DNA from: Paraburkholderia silvatlantica | Lineage (GTDB): Bacteria > Pseudomonadota > Gammaproteobacteria > Burkholderiales > Burkholderiaceae | Assembly: GCF_003096715.1 (NCBI RefSeq) | Contig: NZ_QEOL01000001.1 | Coordinates: 405,693-469,692 of the forward strand | DNA: 64,000 nucleotides | Direction of reading: 5' to 3' | In this document: positions 36,766 through 45,564 of the stretch, piece by piece | How the letters are laid out: every line of letters begins with the position of its first letter | How positions within the stretch are numbered: position 1 is the first letter of the stretch | The notes under the pieces: generated by a model | What the model was told of the DNA's origin: nothing | Database searches by the model: none | The model's input: the letters and a program-made list of their open reading frames with translations, nothing else | Made by a program: the position numbers and the translations under genes

Positions 36766-38208
36766 ATGATGAAACTGACGTTTCTGGGCGCGGCACAGAC
36801 GGTCACCGGGTCGCGTTACCTGCTCGAAGCGGGGAACAGGCGGGTGCTGATCGACTGCGGGCTGTTCCAGGGCACCAGGAACCTGCGCCTGCGCAACTGG
36901 GATCCGCTGCCCTTTCCCGCCGGCTCGCTCGATGCCGTCATCCTCACGCACGCCCATATCGACCATTGCGGCTACCTGCCAGTCCTTGCGCGCAGCGGTT
37001 ATCGCGGCCCGGTGTACTGCACGCCCGGCACCGCGGACCTGTGCGGCGTCATGCTGCGCGACAGCGCACGGCTACAGGAGGAAGACGCGGCGTTTGCGAA
37101 CCGTCACGGCTTCTCCAAACACCATCCTGCGCTGCCGCTCTACACGCTGGAAGATGCCGAACAGGCGCTGCGGCTCGTCGCGCCGCGCCCATTCGATGAA
37201 CCCGTCGCGCTCGGCGAGCAACTGAGCTTCCGGTTGCTGCCAGCCGGCCATATCCTGGGGGCGGCCAGCGTCGTGCTGTGCAACGGGCATACGGTCATTG
37301 CGTTTTCCGGCGACCTCGGGCGCCCCGGCGATCCGATCGTGCGTGCGCCATCCCCGCCGGTGCATGCCGACTACCTGGTGGTCGAATCGACCTATGGCGA
37401 CCGGCTGCACGAGGCACTCAACCCCGAAGACGAGCTCGCCGGGATGTTCTCGCGCACATTTGCGCGTGGCGGGATCGTGGTGATGCCCTGCTTCGCCGTG
37501 GGACGCGCACAGGAAGTCCTTTACTACATCGCGCGATTGAAACAGTCGGGCCGCATGGCGAATGTTCCGGTCTACCTGGACAGTCCGATGGCGATCAGCG
37601 TGACGGATCTCTACCGGCGTCACATGGGCGACCATCGGCTGACGGTCTCGCAGGTGCATGCCATCGATCATGCGGCGTTCATGGCGCGAACGGTGGACGA
37701 GTCCAAGGCCATTGCCGGACGCAACGGCCCCATGGTCATCATCGCAGGCAGCGGCATGGCCACCGGCGGCCGCGTTCTGCACCACCTGAGCGTGTACGTT
37801 TCGGACCCGCGCAACACGATCGCGCTCGTCGGCTACCAGGCGCCCGGCACGCGCGGTGCGGCGCTCGAGGCTCACGCGCCAGCCATCAAGCTGCACGGCG
37901 ACTACGTGCGCGTGCGCGCCGAGATCTCCTCGATCACGTCCCTCTCCGCGCATGGCGATTACCGGGAAACCCTGCGCTGGCTTGCCGGCATGACGTGCCC
38001 GCCCGTGCGCACGTTCGTCACGCACGGCGAGCCCGCAGCGGCGGATGCCTTGCGCCGGCGCATCGTGGAGACGCTGCACTGGGATTGCTGCGTGCCGGAA
38101 TACGGGCAGTCGTTCGAACTCGCGGAGGAAGCCGTGCAGTCTTACCCCTGCACGCGGAGCCTCGCCGAGGAACTGCTGCCCGCGCCGGCGGCAGGCGCAG
38201 CGCCCTGA
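36766..38208 (+). CDS. MBL-fold beta-CASP hydrolase, RNA-processing type
   Basis: A 480-residue metallo-beta-lactamase-fold protein. The zinc signature THAHIDH gives H62, H64, D66 and H67 (start MMKLTFLGAAQTVTGSRYLL). Later motifs are HILGAASVVL, the VVESTYGDR strand, a beta-CASP insert, GSGMATGGRVLHHL, and the RMMBL end with SLSAHGDYRETLRWL and TFVTHGEPAAADALRRRI. Such proteins act as RNases related to CPSF-73 and RNase J. ATG 36766 follows AAGGGAGG; a second ATG is adjacent. In several bacteria homologues sit in dormancy or low-oxygen regulons, which matches its setting here. Confidence 0.9.
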   Translation: MMKLTFLGAAQTVTGSRYLLEAGNRRVLIDCGLFQGTRNLRLRNWDPLPFPAGSLDAVILTHAHIDHCGYLPVLARSGYRGPVYCTPGTADLCGVMLRDSARLQEEDAAFANRHGFSKHHPALPLYTLEDAEQALRLVAPRPFDEPVALGEQLSFRLLPAGHILGAASVVLCNGHTVIAFSGDLGRPGDPIVRAPSPPVHADYLVVESTYGDRLHEALNPEDELAGMFSRTFARGGIVVMPCFAVGRAQEVLYYIARLKQSGRMANVPVYLDSPMAISVTDLYRRHMGDHRLTVSQVHAIDHAAFMARTVDESKAIAGRNGPMVIIAGSGMATGGRVLHHLSVYVSDPRNTIALVGYQAPGTRGAALEAHAPAIKLHGDYVRVRAEISSITSLSAHGDYRETLRWLAGMTCPPVRTFVTHGEPAAADALRRRIVETLHWDCCVPEYGQSFELAEEAVQSYPCTRSLAEELLPAPAAGAAP

Positions 38209-38409
38209 ACTGCAGGCCCGGCGCGTCCCGCGCGCGCGCCTGCGGGACGAGCGCCGAACTTTTTTGGGACACGGCTTCGAGGGGCTCATAAAATGGGCGA
38301 GCATCCCTCGTGCACGGGATGCCGGCGTCCCTCCCACTGGAGTCGATCCTTCATATGCGAATGGCCTACGCAGTGATCTCGCGCAAGCGTTGCGCCGCGG
38401 ATAGTCGGC

Positions 38410-40503
38410 ATGAGCGCGGGTGCTGAGCGGCGCATGCGCGCCGGTCAAGGCGCGTGGCACGCCATTGTCGCGCGCCTGCGCGATCCGGCCGTCTCGGCCG
38501 TGCTGGCGTTCGTCGTGGCCTTCTCGCTGGCTGGCGTCGTTGCGACGTTCGTTACGCGGCAGTGGCAAGCGGCGGCGGAAGTGCGATTCACCCGGCGCGC
38601 GGCGGCGCTGCACGAAACGCTCAGGCAGGCGCTGATTGCCGACGAGTCCATCTTGCGCGGCGCACGCGCTTTGCTCGAGCAGACGCCCGGCCCCGATCCA
38701 GCAACCTGGAAGCACTTTGTCGCCGCGATCGATCTGGATAACTCCCGTTCGGCGGTCACCGCGCTCGGCTATGTCACCCTGTACGCCAACCCGGCGGCAG
38801 GCGCGGCCGGCAGTGCCGAAGTCGCGACGCAATGGGCTGGCCTGAGCGCCAATCTCCCCGCAAACGCATTCGCGCAGACCGACGCGACGCGTGCCGCACG
38901 ACGCTACGCTGCCGAAACCGGCAACGCCGCGCTCGCGGCGCTGCCGGCGCTGGCCAACGCGCCACCGCTTCTCACGCTCTGGCTGCCCGTCTACGAGACG
39001 GCACCCGATGCACAAGGCAATGCACGGAAGGTCATCGGCTTCGCGGTTGCCTTGCTGGACGCACGGCGGCTCTTCGCCCCGCTCGTTGCCGCCGATCCTG
39101 GGCTTGTGTTCAGCGCCCGGATCGGCACGCCTCCTCTGGACCTCTACACGGGTAAGCGCGGCGTAGAAGACGAGGTGTTGCCCGGCAAGCGGTTCCGGCG
39201 TAACGATCCGTTCGTGTTTGGCGGCGCAACGCTCGCGCTCGACGTCAGTGCCGATGCAAGTCCTGTGCTTACGGGGGCAGCAGCCTGCGCCACGGCCATT
39301 CTGCTCGCGGGGGCGCTCGGGGCCGCCGCGTTCGCGTTTTTCGCGCAACGCCTCATGCGCGTACACCTGGCGCCCACGAAGACCGCAGGCGACGCGCGCC
39401 TGAACGAAGCCCGCATGATGGGGATCATCCGCTCGTCGATGGAAGCGATCGTCACCGTCGACGATACCCAGCGCGTAGTGATTTTCAATCCCGCCGCCGA
39501 ACAGGTGTTCGGCCTGTCCGCCATGGAAGCGATCGGCTCGCCGCTCTCGCGTTTCATTCCCGAGCGGTTCCGGGCCGCGCACGCGCAGCATGTCGAACAG
39601 TTTGGCGAGACCGGCGTCACCGAGCGCCAGATGGGCCGCCCGCAACGGGTGCTCCACGGGCTGCGGGCCAATGGCGAGGAGTTTCCCATCGAGGCATCGA
39701 TTTCGCAGATCCGTGACGACTCGGGCAAGCTTTTCACGGTCGTGCTGCGCGACATCACGGAACGCGTGCGCGCGGAGGAGGCGCTCACGCGTTCGCGCGA
39801 AGAACTCCGGGAACTGTCGGCCAACCTGCAGAACGTGCGAGAGGCCGAAAAGACACGCATCGCGCGCGAGCTTCACGACGACCTTGGCCAGCAGCTCACC
39901 GCGCTCAAGATCGATCTCTCCGCGCTCGAGCGCCGGCTTGGGGAGAGTGACACCAGCGATGTCCCCGCGCGCCTCGCCGGCATGCGCAACCTGATCGACT
40001 CGACGGTGGGGGCCTTGCGGCGCATCGCAGCCGACCTGCGTCCGGTCATGCTCGACGATCTCGGCCTCGTGCCGGCGATCGAGTGGCTGGCGAACGACTT
40101 CACGAACCGCTACGGCATTGCCGTCGAGCGCGATCTGGACGCGGACGCCGAGATGTTTTCGAACGCCGCTTCCTCCGCACTCTTTCGCATCGTTCAGGAA
40201 GCCCTGACCAATGTCGCCCGTCATGCCGACGCGAGTCTCGTCGAAATTTCGCTCAAGGTGGACGGACCAGGCTGCGTCCTGCGCATCGCCGACGACGGGC
40301 TTGGCGCGACCGGCGACCCCGCAGATCCCGCCAGCACGCAGCGCAACGCTTTGCGGGACAAGTCGTTTGGCCTGCTCGGCATTCGCGAGCGAGCTCACAT
40401 GCTCGACGGCACCGTTTCAATTGCTACCGCGCCCGGAAAGGGTTTTGCCATGACGATCACGTTCGCTCTCCATGCTCTCCTCCCCGAAGAGGCCGCATCA
40501 TGA
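38410..40503 (+). CDS. NarL-type sensor histidine kinase with CHASE and PAS domains
   Basis: A 697-residue membrane kinase. One transmembrane helix at about residues 27-52 leads to a periplasmic CHASE domain (about 60-285) and a second helix at about 290-320. A PAS domain follows (about 335-455, IVTVDDTQRVVIFNPAAEQV and VVLRDITERVRAEE). The HisKA_3 dimerisation site has H489 in ARELHDDLGQQLTALK, and the HATPase has EALTNVARHA, DDGLGA and FGLLGIRERA. It overlaps the next gene, a NarL-type regulator, by 4 bp. The signal sensed by the CHASE domain is unknown. Confidence 0.93.
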   Translation: MSAGAERRMRAGQGAWHAIVARLRDPAVSAVLAFVVAFSLAGVVATFVTRQWQAAAEVRFTRRAAALHETLRQALIADESILRGARALLEQTPGPDPATWKHFVAAIDLDNSRSAVTALGYVTLYANPAAGAAGSAEVATQWAGLSANLPANAFAQTDATRAARRYAAETGNAALAALPALANAPPLLTLWLPVYETAPDAQGNARKVIGFAVALLDARRLFAPLVAADPGLVFSARIGTPPLDLYTGKRGVEDEVLPGKRFRRNDPFVFGGATLALDVSADASPVLTGAAACATAILLAGALGAAAFAFFAQRLMRVHLAPTKTAGDARLNEARMMGIIRSSMEAIVTVDDTQRVVIFNPAAEQVFGLSAMEAIGSPLSRFIPERFRAAHAQHVEQFGETGVTERQMGRPQRVLHGLRANGEEFPIEASISQIRDDSGKLFTVVLRDITERVRAEEALTRSREELRELSANLQNVREAEKTRIARELHDDLGQQLTALKIDLSALERRLGESDTSDVPARLAGMRNLIDSTVGALRRIAADLRPVMLDDLGLVPAIEWLANDFTNRYGIAVERDLDADAEMFSNAASSALFRIVQEALTNVARHADASLVEISLKVDGPGCVLRIADDGLGATGDPADPASTQRNALRDKSFGLLGIRERAHMLDGTVSIATAPGKGFAMTITFALHALLPEEAAS

Positions 40504-41153
40504 TCAAGGTGATCATCGCCGACGACCATGCGCTCATGCGCGACGGTCTGCGCCGCATACTGGAAAGCGCAAGCGACGCCCAGTTCGAAGTCATCGGGGA
40601 AGGCTGCGACAGCGCGACCACACTCGCGCTCGTGCGGGAGCGCCCCGCCCAGGTCCTGGTGCTCGACCTCTCGATGCCGGGACGCAGCGGCGTGGATCTC
40701 GTCAAGCAGATCAAGGACGAAAAGCCCGAGTTGCGCATTCTCGTGCTGACCATGCACGCCGAGCAGCAATACGCGGTGCGCGCCTTCAAGGCGGGCGCTT
40801 CCGGCTACCTCACCAAAGAATGCGCGAGCACGGAGCTGGTCAGTGCCGTGACGAAGATCGCCGCCGGTGGCGTTTATGTCAGCATGACGATGGCCGAACG
40901 CTTCGCCCAGAGCCTGACCGAGCCCGCCGACACGCTTCCCCATCAACGGCTTTCCGACCGCGAGTTCGAAGTGTTCCGCCGGCTCGCGTCCGGACAGACC
41001 ATCACCGAAATCGCGCAGGAACTCTGCGTGAGCACGAAAACCGTCAGCACCTACAAGGTGCGCGTCCTCGAAAAGATGCAGATGCCGCACGAAGCCGCGC
41101 TCGTGCGCTATGCGATGCGGCACAAGCTCATCGACGATCCCGACGAAGCCTGA
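40500..41153 (+). CDS. NarL/FixJ-family response regulator
   Basis: A 217-residue DNA-binding regulator (MIKVIIADDHALMRDGLRRI). The receiver domain has D9/D10, phospho-acceptor D56 in VLDLSMP, and K106. The LuxR-type HTH covers about residues 150-210 (LSDREFEVFRRLASGQTITE, then IAQELCVSTKTVSTYKVRVL). ATG overlaps the kinase stop (ATGA), marking it as the kinase's partner. The target genes cannot be read from the sequence, but the surrounding island is a natural candidate. Confidence 0.95.
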   Translation: MIKVIIADDHALMRDGLRRILESASDAQFEVIGEGCDSATTLALVRERPAQVLVLDLSMPGRSGVDLVKQIKDEKPELRILVLTMHAEQQYAVRAFKAGASGYLTKECASTELVSAVTKIAAGGVYVSMTMAERFAQSLTEPADTLPHQRLSDREFEVFRRLASGQTITEIAQELCVSTKTVSTYKVRVLEKMQMPHEAALVRYAMRHKLIDDPDEA

Positions 41154-41278
41154 CCCTCAGGTGTCGCGGCCGATTGCCGCATGTCTGTAGGAATCGCCCT
41201 ACACGTCTTCCGTTCCGCGTACGTCACTTTCCATCGCCGCCGATATTTTTTTGAGATGGCGTTGACGATACTGGCTAT

Positions 41279-41686
41279 ATGAAAGCCAGTCCTGTCCGCA
41301 CGCGCCTGCAGGTCTTCCTCGTCGAGGATGCGACCGCGGTGCGCGGGAAAATCGCCGAAGCGTTGTCGGCCATTCCCGATGTGACCGTGATTGGCGAAGC
41401 GGAGGATGCGGCTAGCGCCTTGACCGGCATCGCGCAAAGCGGTGCGGACGTTGCGGTAGTCGACCTGAGGCTCGCGAGCGGCAGCGGCATCGAATTGGTC
41501 GCCCTGCTTGGCCGCGAGCAACCCTCGGTCGTAACGGTCGTGCTGACGAATCACTCCGGCGCACCGTTTCGCGCAGCCTGCCAAAGAGCGGGAGCCCATT
41601 TCTTCTTCGACAAGACATCCGAGTTCGAAGCCGCCTGCGAAGCCATTGAAACGTTAGTGAAACAGCGCGTCCCCCCCGCGCGCTGA
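41279..41686 (+). CDS. Stand-alone response-regulator receiver domain
   Basis: A 135-residue single receiver protein with acidic pocket VEDA, phospho-acceptor D62 in VVDLRLASGSG, T90 and K112 (FFFDKTSEF), and no output domain. It may act as a phosphate sink or protein-interaction switch for the kinase upstream. The gap to the NarL-type gene is 125 bp. It starts MKASPVRTRLQVFLVEDATA. Confidence 0.9.
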   Translation: MKASPVRTRLQVFLVEDATAVRGKIAEALSAIPDVTVIGEAEDAASALTGIAQSGADVAVVDLRLASGSGIELVALLGREQPSVVTVVLTNHSGAPFRAACQRAGAHFFFDKTSEFEAACEAIETLVKQRVPPAR

Positions 41687-41699
41687 ACCGGAGACGATC

Positions 41700-42488
41700 A
41701 TGCATGCCGAGCCCGCCTGCGAAACCTCACTGTCCACGCCGCCGTCCGCGCGCTGGCCCGTCGTGCCGCTGCAGCCAGCCGTGCGCGAGGCCGCGCCGCG
41801 CCAGCCGGCAACGCGCTGCTCGACCTGCTCGCTGCGTGCGGTCTGCATGCCCGCGGACCTCACGTCCACAGAACTCCAGCAACTCGACACCGTCGTCCTC
41901 ACCACACGCAATGTGCACCGCGGCGAAACGCTGTTCCGTGCGCACGACGCCTTCCAGAGCCTCTACGCCGTGCGGACCGGATCGTTCAAGACGGTCGTCA
42001 TGCATCGCGACGGACGCGAGCAGGTCACGGGCTTCCAGATTCCGGGCGAGCCGCTCGGGCTCGACGGCGTTTGCTCCGGCACGCACAGCTGCGACGCCAT
42101 TGCACTCGAAGACAGCACGGTTTGTATCATGCCGTTCGGCCAGCTCGAAACGTTCTGCCGCGAGAGCCGGCGCATGCAGCGCCATCTTTATCAACTGATG
42201 AGCGGCGAAATCGTGCGCGAATCCAGCCTGGTGATGCTGCTCGGCACGATGACTGCCGAACAGCGCCTCGCCGCGTTTCTGCTCGATCTCGCGGCGCGCT
42301 TCCAGGCGCGCGGCTACTCCGGCGCGCAATTCAACCTGAAGATGAGCCGGGAGGAGATCGGCTGTTTTCTCGGCATGAAGCTCGAAACCGTGAGCCGGAT
42401 GTTCTCGCGCTTTCAGCGCGAAGGCCTGGTCGAGCCGAACGGCAAGCAGATCCGCATCGTCGATCTGGAGGGACTTGCGCGTGTGTGA
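41700..42488 (+). CDS. Fnr-type oxygen-responsive transcription regulator
   Basis: A 262-residue Crp/Fnr-family protein. The four [4Fe-4S] ligands of FNR are conserved: C40, C43 and C49 (spacing C-x2-C-x5-C) and C142 in STVCIMPF, with the same 93-residue gap to the last cysteine as in E. coli FNR. The DNA-recognition helix EIGCFLGMKLETVSRMFSRF has the E--SR residues that read TTGAT. It should therefore lose activity in oxygen and bind Fnr boxes when oxygen is low. It starts 13 bp after the receiver gene. At least thirteen candidate boxes lie within 14 kb of it. Confidence 0.93.
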   Translation: MHAEPACETSLSTPPSARWPVVPLQPAVREAAPRQPATRCSTCSLRAVCMPADLTSTELQQLDTVVLTTRNVHRGETLFRAHDAFQSLYAVRTGSFKTVVMHRDGREQVTGFQIPGEPLGLDGVCSGTHSCDAIALEDSTVCIMPFGQLETFCRESRRMQRHLYQLMSGEIVRESSLVMLLGTMTAEQRLAAFLLDLAARFQARGYSGAQFNLKMSREEIGCFLGMKLETVSRMFSRFQREGLVEPNGKQIRIVDLEGLARV

Positions 42489-42534
42489 AGCGAGGAGCCC
42501 GGTGCGAGCGCCCGCGACCGGAATCGCCTGGCGA

Positions 42535-42548
42535 TTGACACATGTCAA
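42535..42548. promoter_or_regulatory. Fnr-type box upstream of the cytochrome c gene
   Basis: TTGAC-ACAT-GTCAA, two mismatches but symmetric, centred 86 bp before the cytochrome start. Confidence 0.6.
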
Positions 42549-42626
42549 CGGGAAAAAGGGCGCCGATGACACTATGAATCTCGCCGGCGGTCTTCCGCTC
42601 CCCGGCCGCACTCGAGGAGAGATTCG

Positions 42627-43022
42627 ATGTCACGCACTCCCACGCCAGCCGCTTGCTCCCTGGTGACTCCGTCCTGCCATGACGGGGTGAGGAAGATCCT
42701 TTTTCACGCCGCAGCGGTTTGCGCTGTCTCGTTGTATGCCGTCGCGGCGCATGCGCAACTCGCCGAACCCACTGAGCTCGTGGACCAGCAGCACTGCATG
42801 TTCTGCCACACGTCCGACGCGCCATTTCTCGCGCCGTCGTTTCACCAGATCGCCGAGCGTTACCGCGACAAACCGAACGCCAGCACCATGCTTGCAGAAA
42901 AGCTCAGGCACGGCGGCAAGGCGCACTGGGGGGACATGCCCATGCCCCTGCCCGACGACCGCGGCGGCCCGCTCTCGGCTCAGGACGCAAGTACGCTTGT
43001 CCAATGGGTACTGAGCCAGTAA
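42627..43022 (+). CDS. Small c-type cytochrome
   Basis: A 131-residue periplasmic class I cytochrome c. The long signal region (residues 1-43, AAAVCAVSLYAVAAHA) is followed by the haem motif CMFCH at about residues 57-61 and a methionine ligand candidate in GDMPMPLP at about 111-116. It resembles cytochrome c551/c552-type electron carriers. A GAGGAGA site precedes ATG 42627. The Fnr-type box upstream suggests use in low-oxygen respiration; the electron partner is not in the window. Confidence 0.88.
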   Translation: MSRTPTPAACSLVTPSCHDGVRKILFHAAAVCAVSLYAVAAHAQLAEPTELVDQQHCMFCHTSDAPFLAPSFHQIAERYRDKPNASTMLAEKLRHGGKAHWGDMPMPLPDDRGGPLSAQDASTLVQWVLSQ

Positions 43023-43056
43023 TTGCGTCGGGCGTTTAAAGGCAAGGAGCATCCTC

Positions 43057-43425
43057 ATGCGCGTTACCGTTCATCTCGACAGTTTCGACCAGCTCGACCC
43101 TTCCGCTTACGCGATCGTCTGGATCGATACCGAAGCGAAGAAGTGGTCGCGCGAAGGCCATGCGGGTGTGAGTCTGTCCGAATGGGGGCAATGCGCTCCT
43201 TCGCCAGGCGGCACGGGCCTGTTCGCGAGTCAAGACCGGGGCGAGGTCTGCACGCTCGAAGGCCTGAACCTTGAGGCCAGCGAAGGCCCGTTTGAAGGCG
43301 AATGCGGTAGCGTGAGATGGCGCCAGCGCTTGAACGCCGGGTCACTCGAAGGACGTTGGCACGTGCAATGTGTCGACGAGAGCGTGCCCGACCCCGAGGA
43401 TGGCCTCTTCGCTGACGAAGTCTGA
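43057..43425 (+). CDS. Uncharacterised small protein of the low-oxygen island
   Basis: A 122-residue acidic beta-rich protein starting MRVTVHLDSFDQLDPSAYAI after an AAGGAG site. Repeated strand-like segments (YAIVWIDTEAKKW; CTLEGLNLEASEG; GSLEGRWHVQCVDES) suggest a small beta-sandwich. No known domain is recognised. It follows the cytochrome gene by 34 bp, so the two are probably one transcript under the Fnr-type box. Confidence 0.6.
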   Translation: MRVTVHLDSFDQLDPSAYAIVWIDTEAKKWSREGHAGVSLSEWGQCAPSPGGTGLFASQDRGEVCTLEGLNLEASEGPFEGECGSVRWRQRLNAGSLEGRWHVQCVDESVPDPEDGLFADEV

Positions 43426-43464
43426 TCGGGCTTCCTCTTCAGACCTCTTCAGACGCCACGCTGC

Positions 43465-43803
43465 TCAGTGATCGCGGTGCCCAGCATCGCTTCGACAAAA
43501 GGCGCTTGCGGGTGCAGCGGAACCGAGTTGACGCTCGGCCGCGTCGAATGCCGCGCGCATGGCGGCCACGGGGTCGTCACCCTCGCAATGGCCCACCGGC
43601 GCGAGCTCCCGCGAAGCCGAAACGAGGTCGAGACGAACGTCATAGGCCGGCTGGTGGCTTCCGTGCTGCGTGTGGCGCATCCGCTCGATCGCGAGATGAC
43701 AACCTGCCAGCACGCCGCTGAACCGCTCGAGGCGCAGCAGCTGAACGCCGGCTTCCGCCTCGAGGGCAGCGGAACCCGGGAAACCCAGATAGACGATTTG
43801 CAT
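43465..43803 (-). CDS. HPF/RaiA-like ribosome hibernation family protein
   Basis: A 112-residue protein (MQIVYLGFPGSAALEAEAGV) with the HPF-like pattern: strand, helix LRLERFSGVLAGCHLAIE, strand YDVRLDLVS, then EGDDPVAAMRAAFDAAERQL. In the RaiA/HPF family this fold binds in the ribosome decoding region and protects idle ribosomes. The last 20 residues (SAAPASAFCRSDAGH) do not fit the family well; an overlapping frame ends differently, so a late frameshift is possible. Function in hibernation is inferred from the fold and the stress setting. Confidence 0.6.
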   Translation of the reverse strand: MQIVYLGFPGSAALEAEAGVQLLRLERFSGVLAGCHLAIERMRHTQHGSHQPAYDVRLDLVSASRELAPVGHCEGDDPVAAMRAAFDAAERQLGSAAPASAFCRSDAGHRDH

Positions 43804-43883
43804 CCCGAGTCCCATCACCGTGCCCCTCAGAAGTCCGCGTTCTTGCTGCCCGAAGGCTCGTTGCCGCCCTTGACCACGCCTGC

Positions 43884-44123
43884 CTACACTTCAAACGCGT
43901 GACGGATTTTCAGATCGATCCACACCATGCCTTCGCGCAGCCCTTCGAGCACAGCCTCCCGCTCGGTTTCGAACACACGGTGATGCGCGAAGGCGTGGGA
44001 GAAGCACTGCGTCTGCGGGCCGTGCGTGACGCTGACTTCGCAGCGAAAACCGCCTTGCGGGGCCGGCGACGTGAGTGCCTGGACGCTCCAGGCGCCGGAA
44101 TCGATATGGCCGGTAAGTGACAT
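43884..44123 (-). CDS. Uncharacterised small protein with Fnr-type box
   Basis: A 79-residue protein (MSLTGHIDSGAWSVQALTSP) with a beta-rich half and a C-terminal helix EREAVLEGLREGMVWIDLKI. The layout is like the small proteins at 32537 and 33470, so they may be distant members of one fold. No function is known. The box at 44205-44218 is centred 88 bp upstream. Confidence 0.55.
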   Translation of the reverse strand: MSLTGHIDSGAWSVQALTSPAPQGGFRCEVSVTHGPQTQCFSHAFAHHRVFETEREAVLEGLREGMVWIDLKIRHAFEV

Positions 44124-44557
44124 GATTGCGTTCCCCCTGGGGCGTGGTGGCGATCGACTGGACCTGCGGTTAAATTCAGGATAAGACCGGGTAGCCGAAG
44201 CCAATTGACGCACATCAACCTGACTCGCACCGCCCACCGCGGTGCGCTACCGAAGGCCCGCGTGGCACGCCGTTCACGCGTGCTGCTGCGCGAGTCGACC
44301 GACATTTCACTTGTCACCATCGTGCGATGCGCGCGCGGCCGCCATCGCCCGATCTGTGGCGCGGCTCGCCGGGGCTGCAACGGGAACCGGGCACAAGGCG
44401 TCGCGCGGGGCGTGCGAGGCAACGCTGCCGGGCAGCGCCAGCGTCCGCATGCGCCGCAGGCGATGGAAAGGTTTCGATGGCGCTTCCATCTACGTATCCA
44501 GTTCAACTGAACGAAGACCATAGCGGCACTATGACTGGCCGTGCCCTTGGTCTGTCC
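44124..44557. other. Intergenic stretch with an Fnr-type box
   Basis: About 430 bp between the small minus-strand gene and the universal stress gene. Apart from the box at 44205-44218 I see no credible gene; short plus-strand frames here are arginine/cysteine-rich and look like noise. Confidence 0.4.
44205..44218. promoter_or_regulatory. Fnr-type box upstream of the small minus-strand gene
   Basis: TTGAC-GCAC-ATCAA has one mismatch; centre 88 bp before the start at 44123. Confidence 0.65.
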
Positions 44558-45391
44558 TTACGCCTGCATCGGCGTTTTCGCGCCCTGCGGCACGAGGAGC
44601 AGCGGCAGCACGGTGCGCTGCGCCACGTCGGCGGCGACGCTGGCGTAACGCCACCGGCCGCCTTCATGGCCGCCGCGCGTGCCGAGCACCAGCAGATCCG
44701 CGCGCCACTGCAGTGCCGCCTGAATGATCGCGTGCGCCGCTGACTCGCCGTTGCGCTGGGCTTCGAGAATGACCGCGTCGAAGTCCTCTGGATGCTGCGC
44801 GGCCGCCGGATCGCACGCGAGGTATCCCACGCGCACTGCCGTGCCAGGTGCGGCCAGCCTCGCCGCTTCGCGCACGCCGCAAGCCGATGCCGCGCTTGCG
44901 TCGCTCGCCACGAAAACGCGCCGTGGCGGCACCGAGCAGTGGCGTGCGGTGAGTGTGGGCAGCAACAGCACCGGGCAGTCCGTTTCGCCCGCGAGCACGA
45001 CCGGATTGGCCGGCGCCCCGATCGCCAAGTCTGCCTTCCAGCCGCATACCGCGCGTGCAAGCGCCTCGTTGCGCGCCGCGCTGTCCGGCCCCGCGCCGAG
45101 GAATTCACAGTCCGCCTCGATTCCGCGCAGCACCAGCAGTTCGCGAGCGGCTTCGAGCGTCGCGGCCAGGGTGATCCGATGGGAGAAGTTGTGCTCGGCC
45201 CGCCGATTCGAATCCGGCAGCGAAGCCGAAGGTGCCAGGCCCGCCAGCCGTACGTGCGCGCCACGAACTGCCCAGCCCGCTACGCAGTCGAGCAGCGAGG
45301 CGACACGCTCCATTCCGGTGAACAAGACATAGAGGCGCGAATAAGGCGCGACGTGCTGCCTGCTGGCGGCCGCGGCAGTCGGTCGTTTCAT
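44558..45391 (-). CDS. Tandem-domain universal stress protein, divergent
   Basis: A 277-residue protein with two UspA-like domains. The start is ATG 45391 (MKRPTAAAASRQHVAPY) after AGAGGAGG. The first domain ends ADLAIGAPANPVVLAGETDCPVLLLP and the second has RVFVASDASAASACGVREAA and LLVLGTRGGHEGGRWRYASV. The ATP-binding G-x2-G-x9-G(S/T) signature is incomplete in domain two (alanine instead of the third glycine) and missing in domain one. It may therefore not bind ATP. A terminator for the Hsp20 gene lies just upstream. Confidence 0.75.
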   Translation of the reverse strand: MKRPTAAAASRQHVAPYSRLYVLFTGMERVASLLDCVAGWAVRGAHVRLAGLAPSASLPDSNRRAEHNFSHRITLAATLEAARELLVLRGIEADCEFLGAGPDSAARNEALARAVCGWKADLAIGAPANPVVLAGETDCPVLLLPTLTARHCSVPPRRVFVASDASAASACGVREAARLAAPGTAVRVGYLACDPAAAQHPEDFDAVILEAQRNGESAAHAIIQAALQWRADLLVLGTRGGHEGGRWRYASVAADVAQRTVLPLLLVPQGAKTPMQA

Positions 45392-45459
45392 TTTTGGCCT
45401 CCTCTCGCTCATGTCCCCGCTACGCGTTGCGCCGCGCGCGAGCCGGGCTGCATGAACGC

Positions 45460-45494
45460 AAAAAAAGAAGGCGCGGGGCCAATGCCCCTGCGCC
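45460..45494 (-). terminator. Rho-independent terminator after the third Hsp20 gene
   Basis: GGCGCGGGGC pairs with GCCCC-T-GCGCC around a short loop, followed on the minus strand by TTCTTTTTTTG. It lies about 70 bp after the Hsp20 stop and ahead of the universal stress gene start. Confidence 0.8.
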
Positions 45495-45564
45495 GTCATG
45501 GCGCGCGCCGTGCTTTCATGCCCGATCGACGCGCCCTCTCCTCCGTCTCGAAGACCTCAGGCGC

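Noticed and set aside
37072..40398. Very long open frame on the minus strand (about 1100 codons)
   Set aside because: It lies opposite the beta-CASP hydrolase and the histidine kinase, both with full domain matches, and its product is Arg/His/Gly-rich with no domain. Long antisense frames are expected in high-GC DNA.
44205..44510. Plus-strand Arg/Cys-rich frames
   Set aside because: They start inside the Fnr-type box and have noise-like composition.
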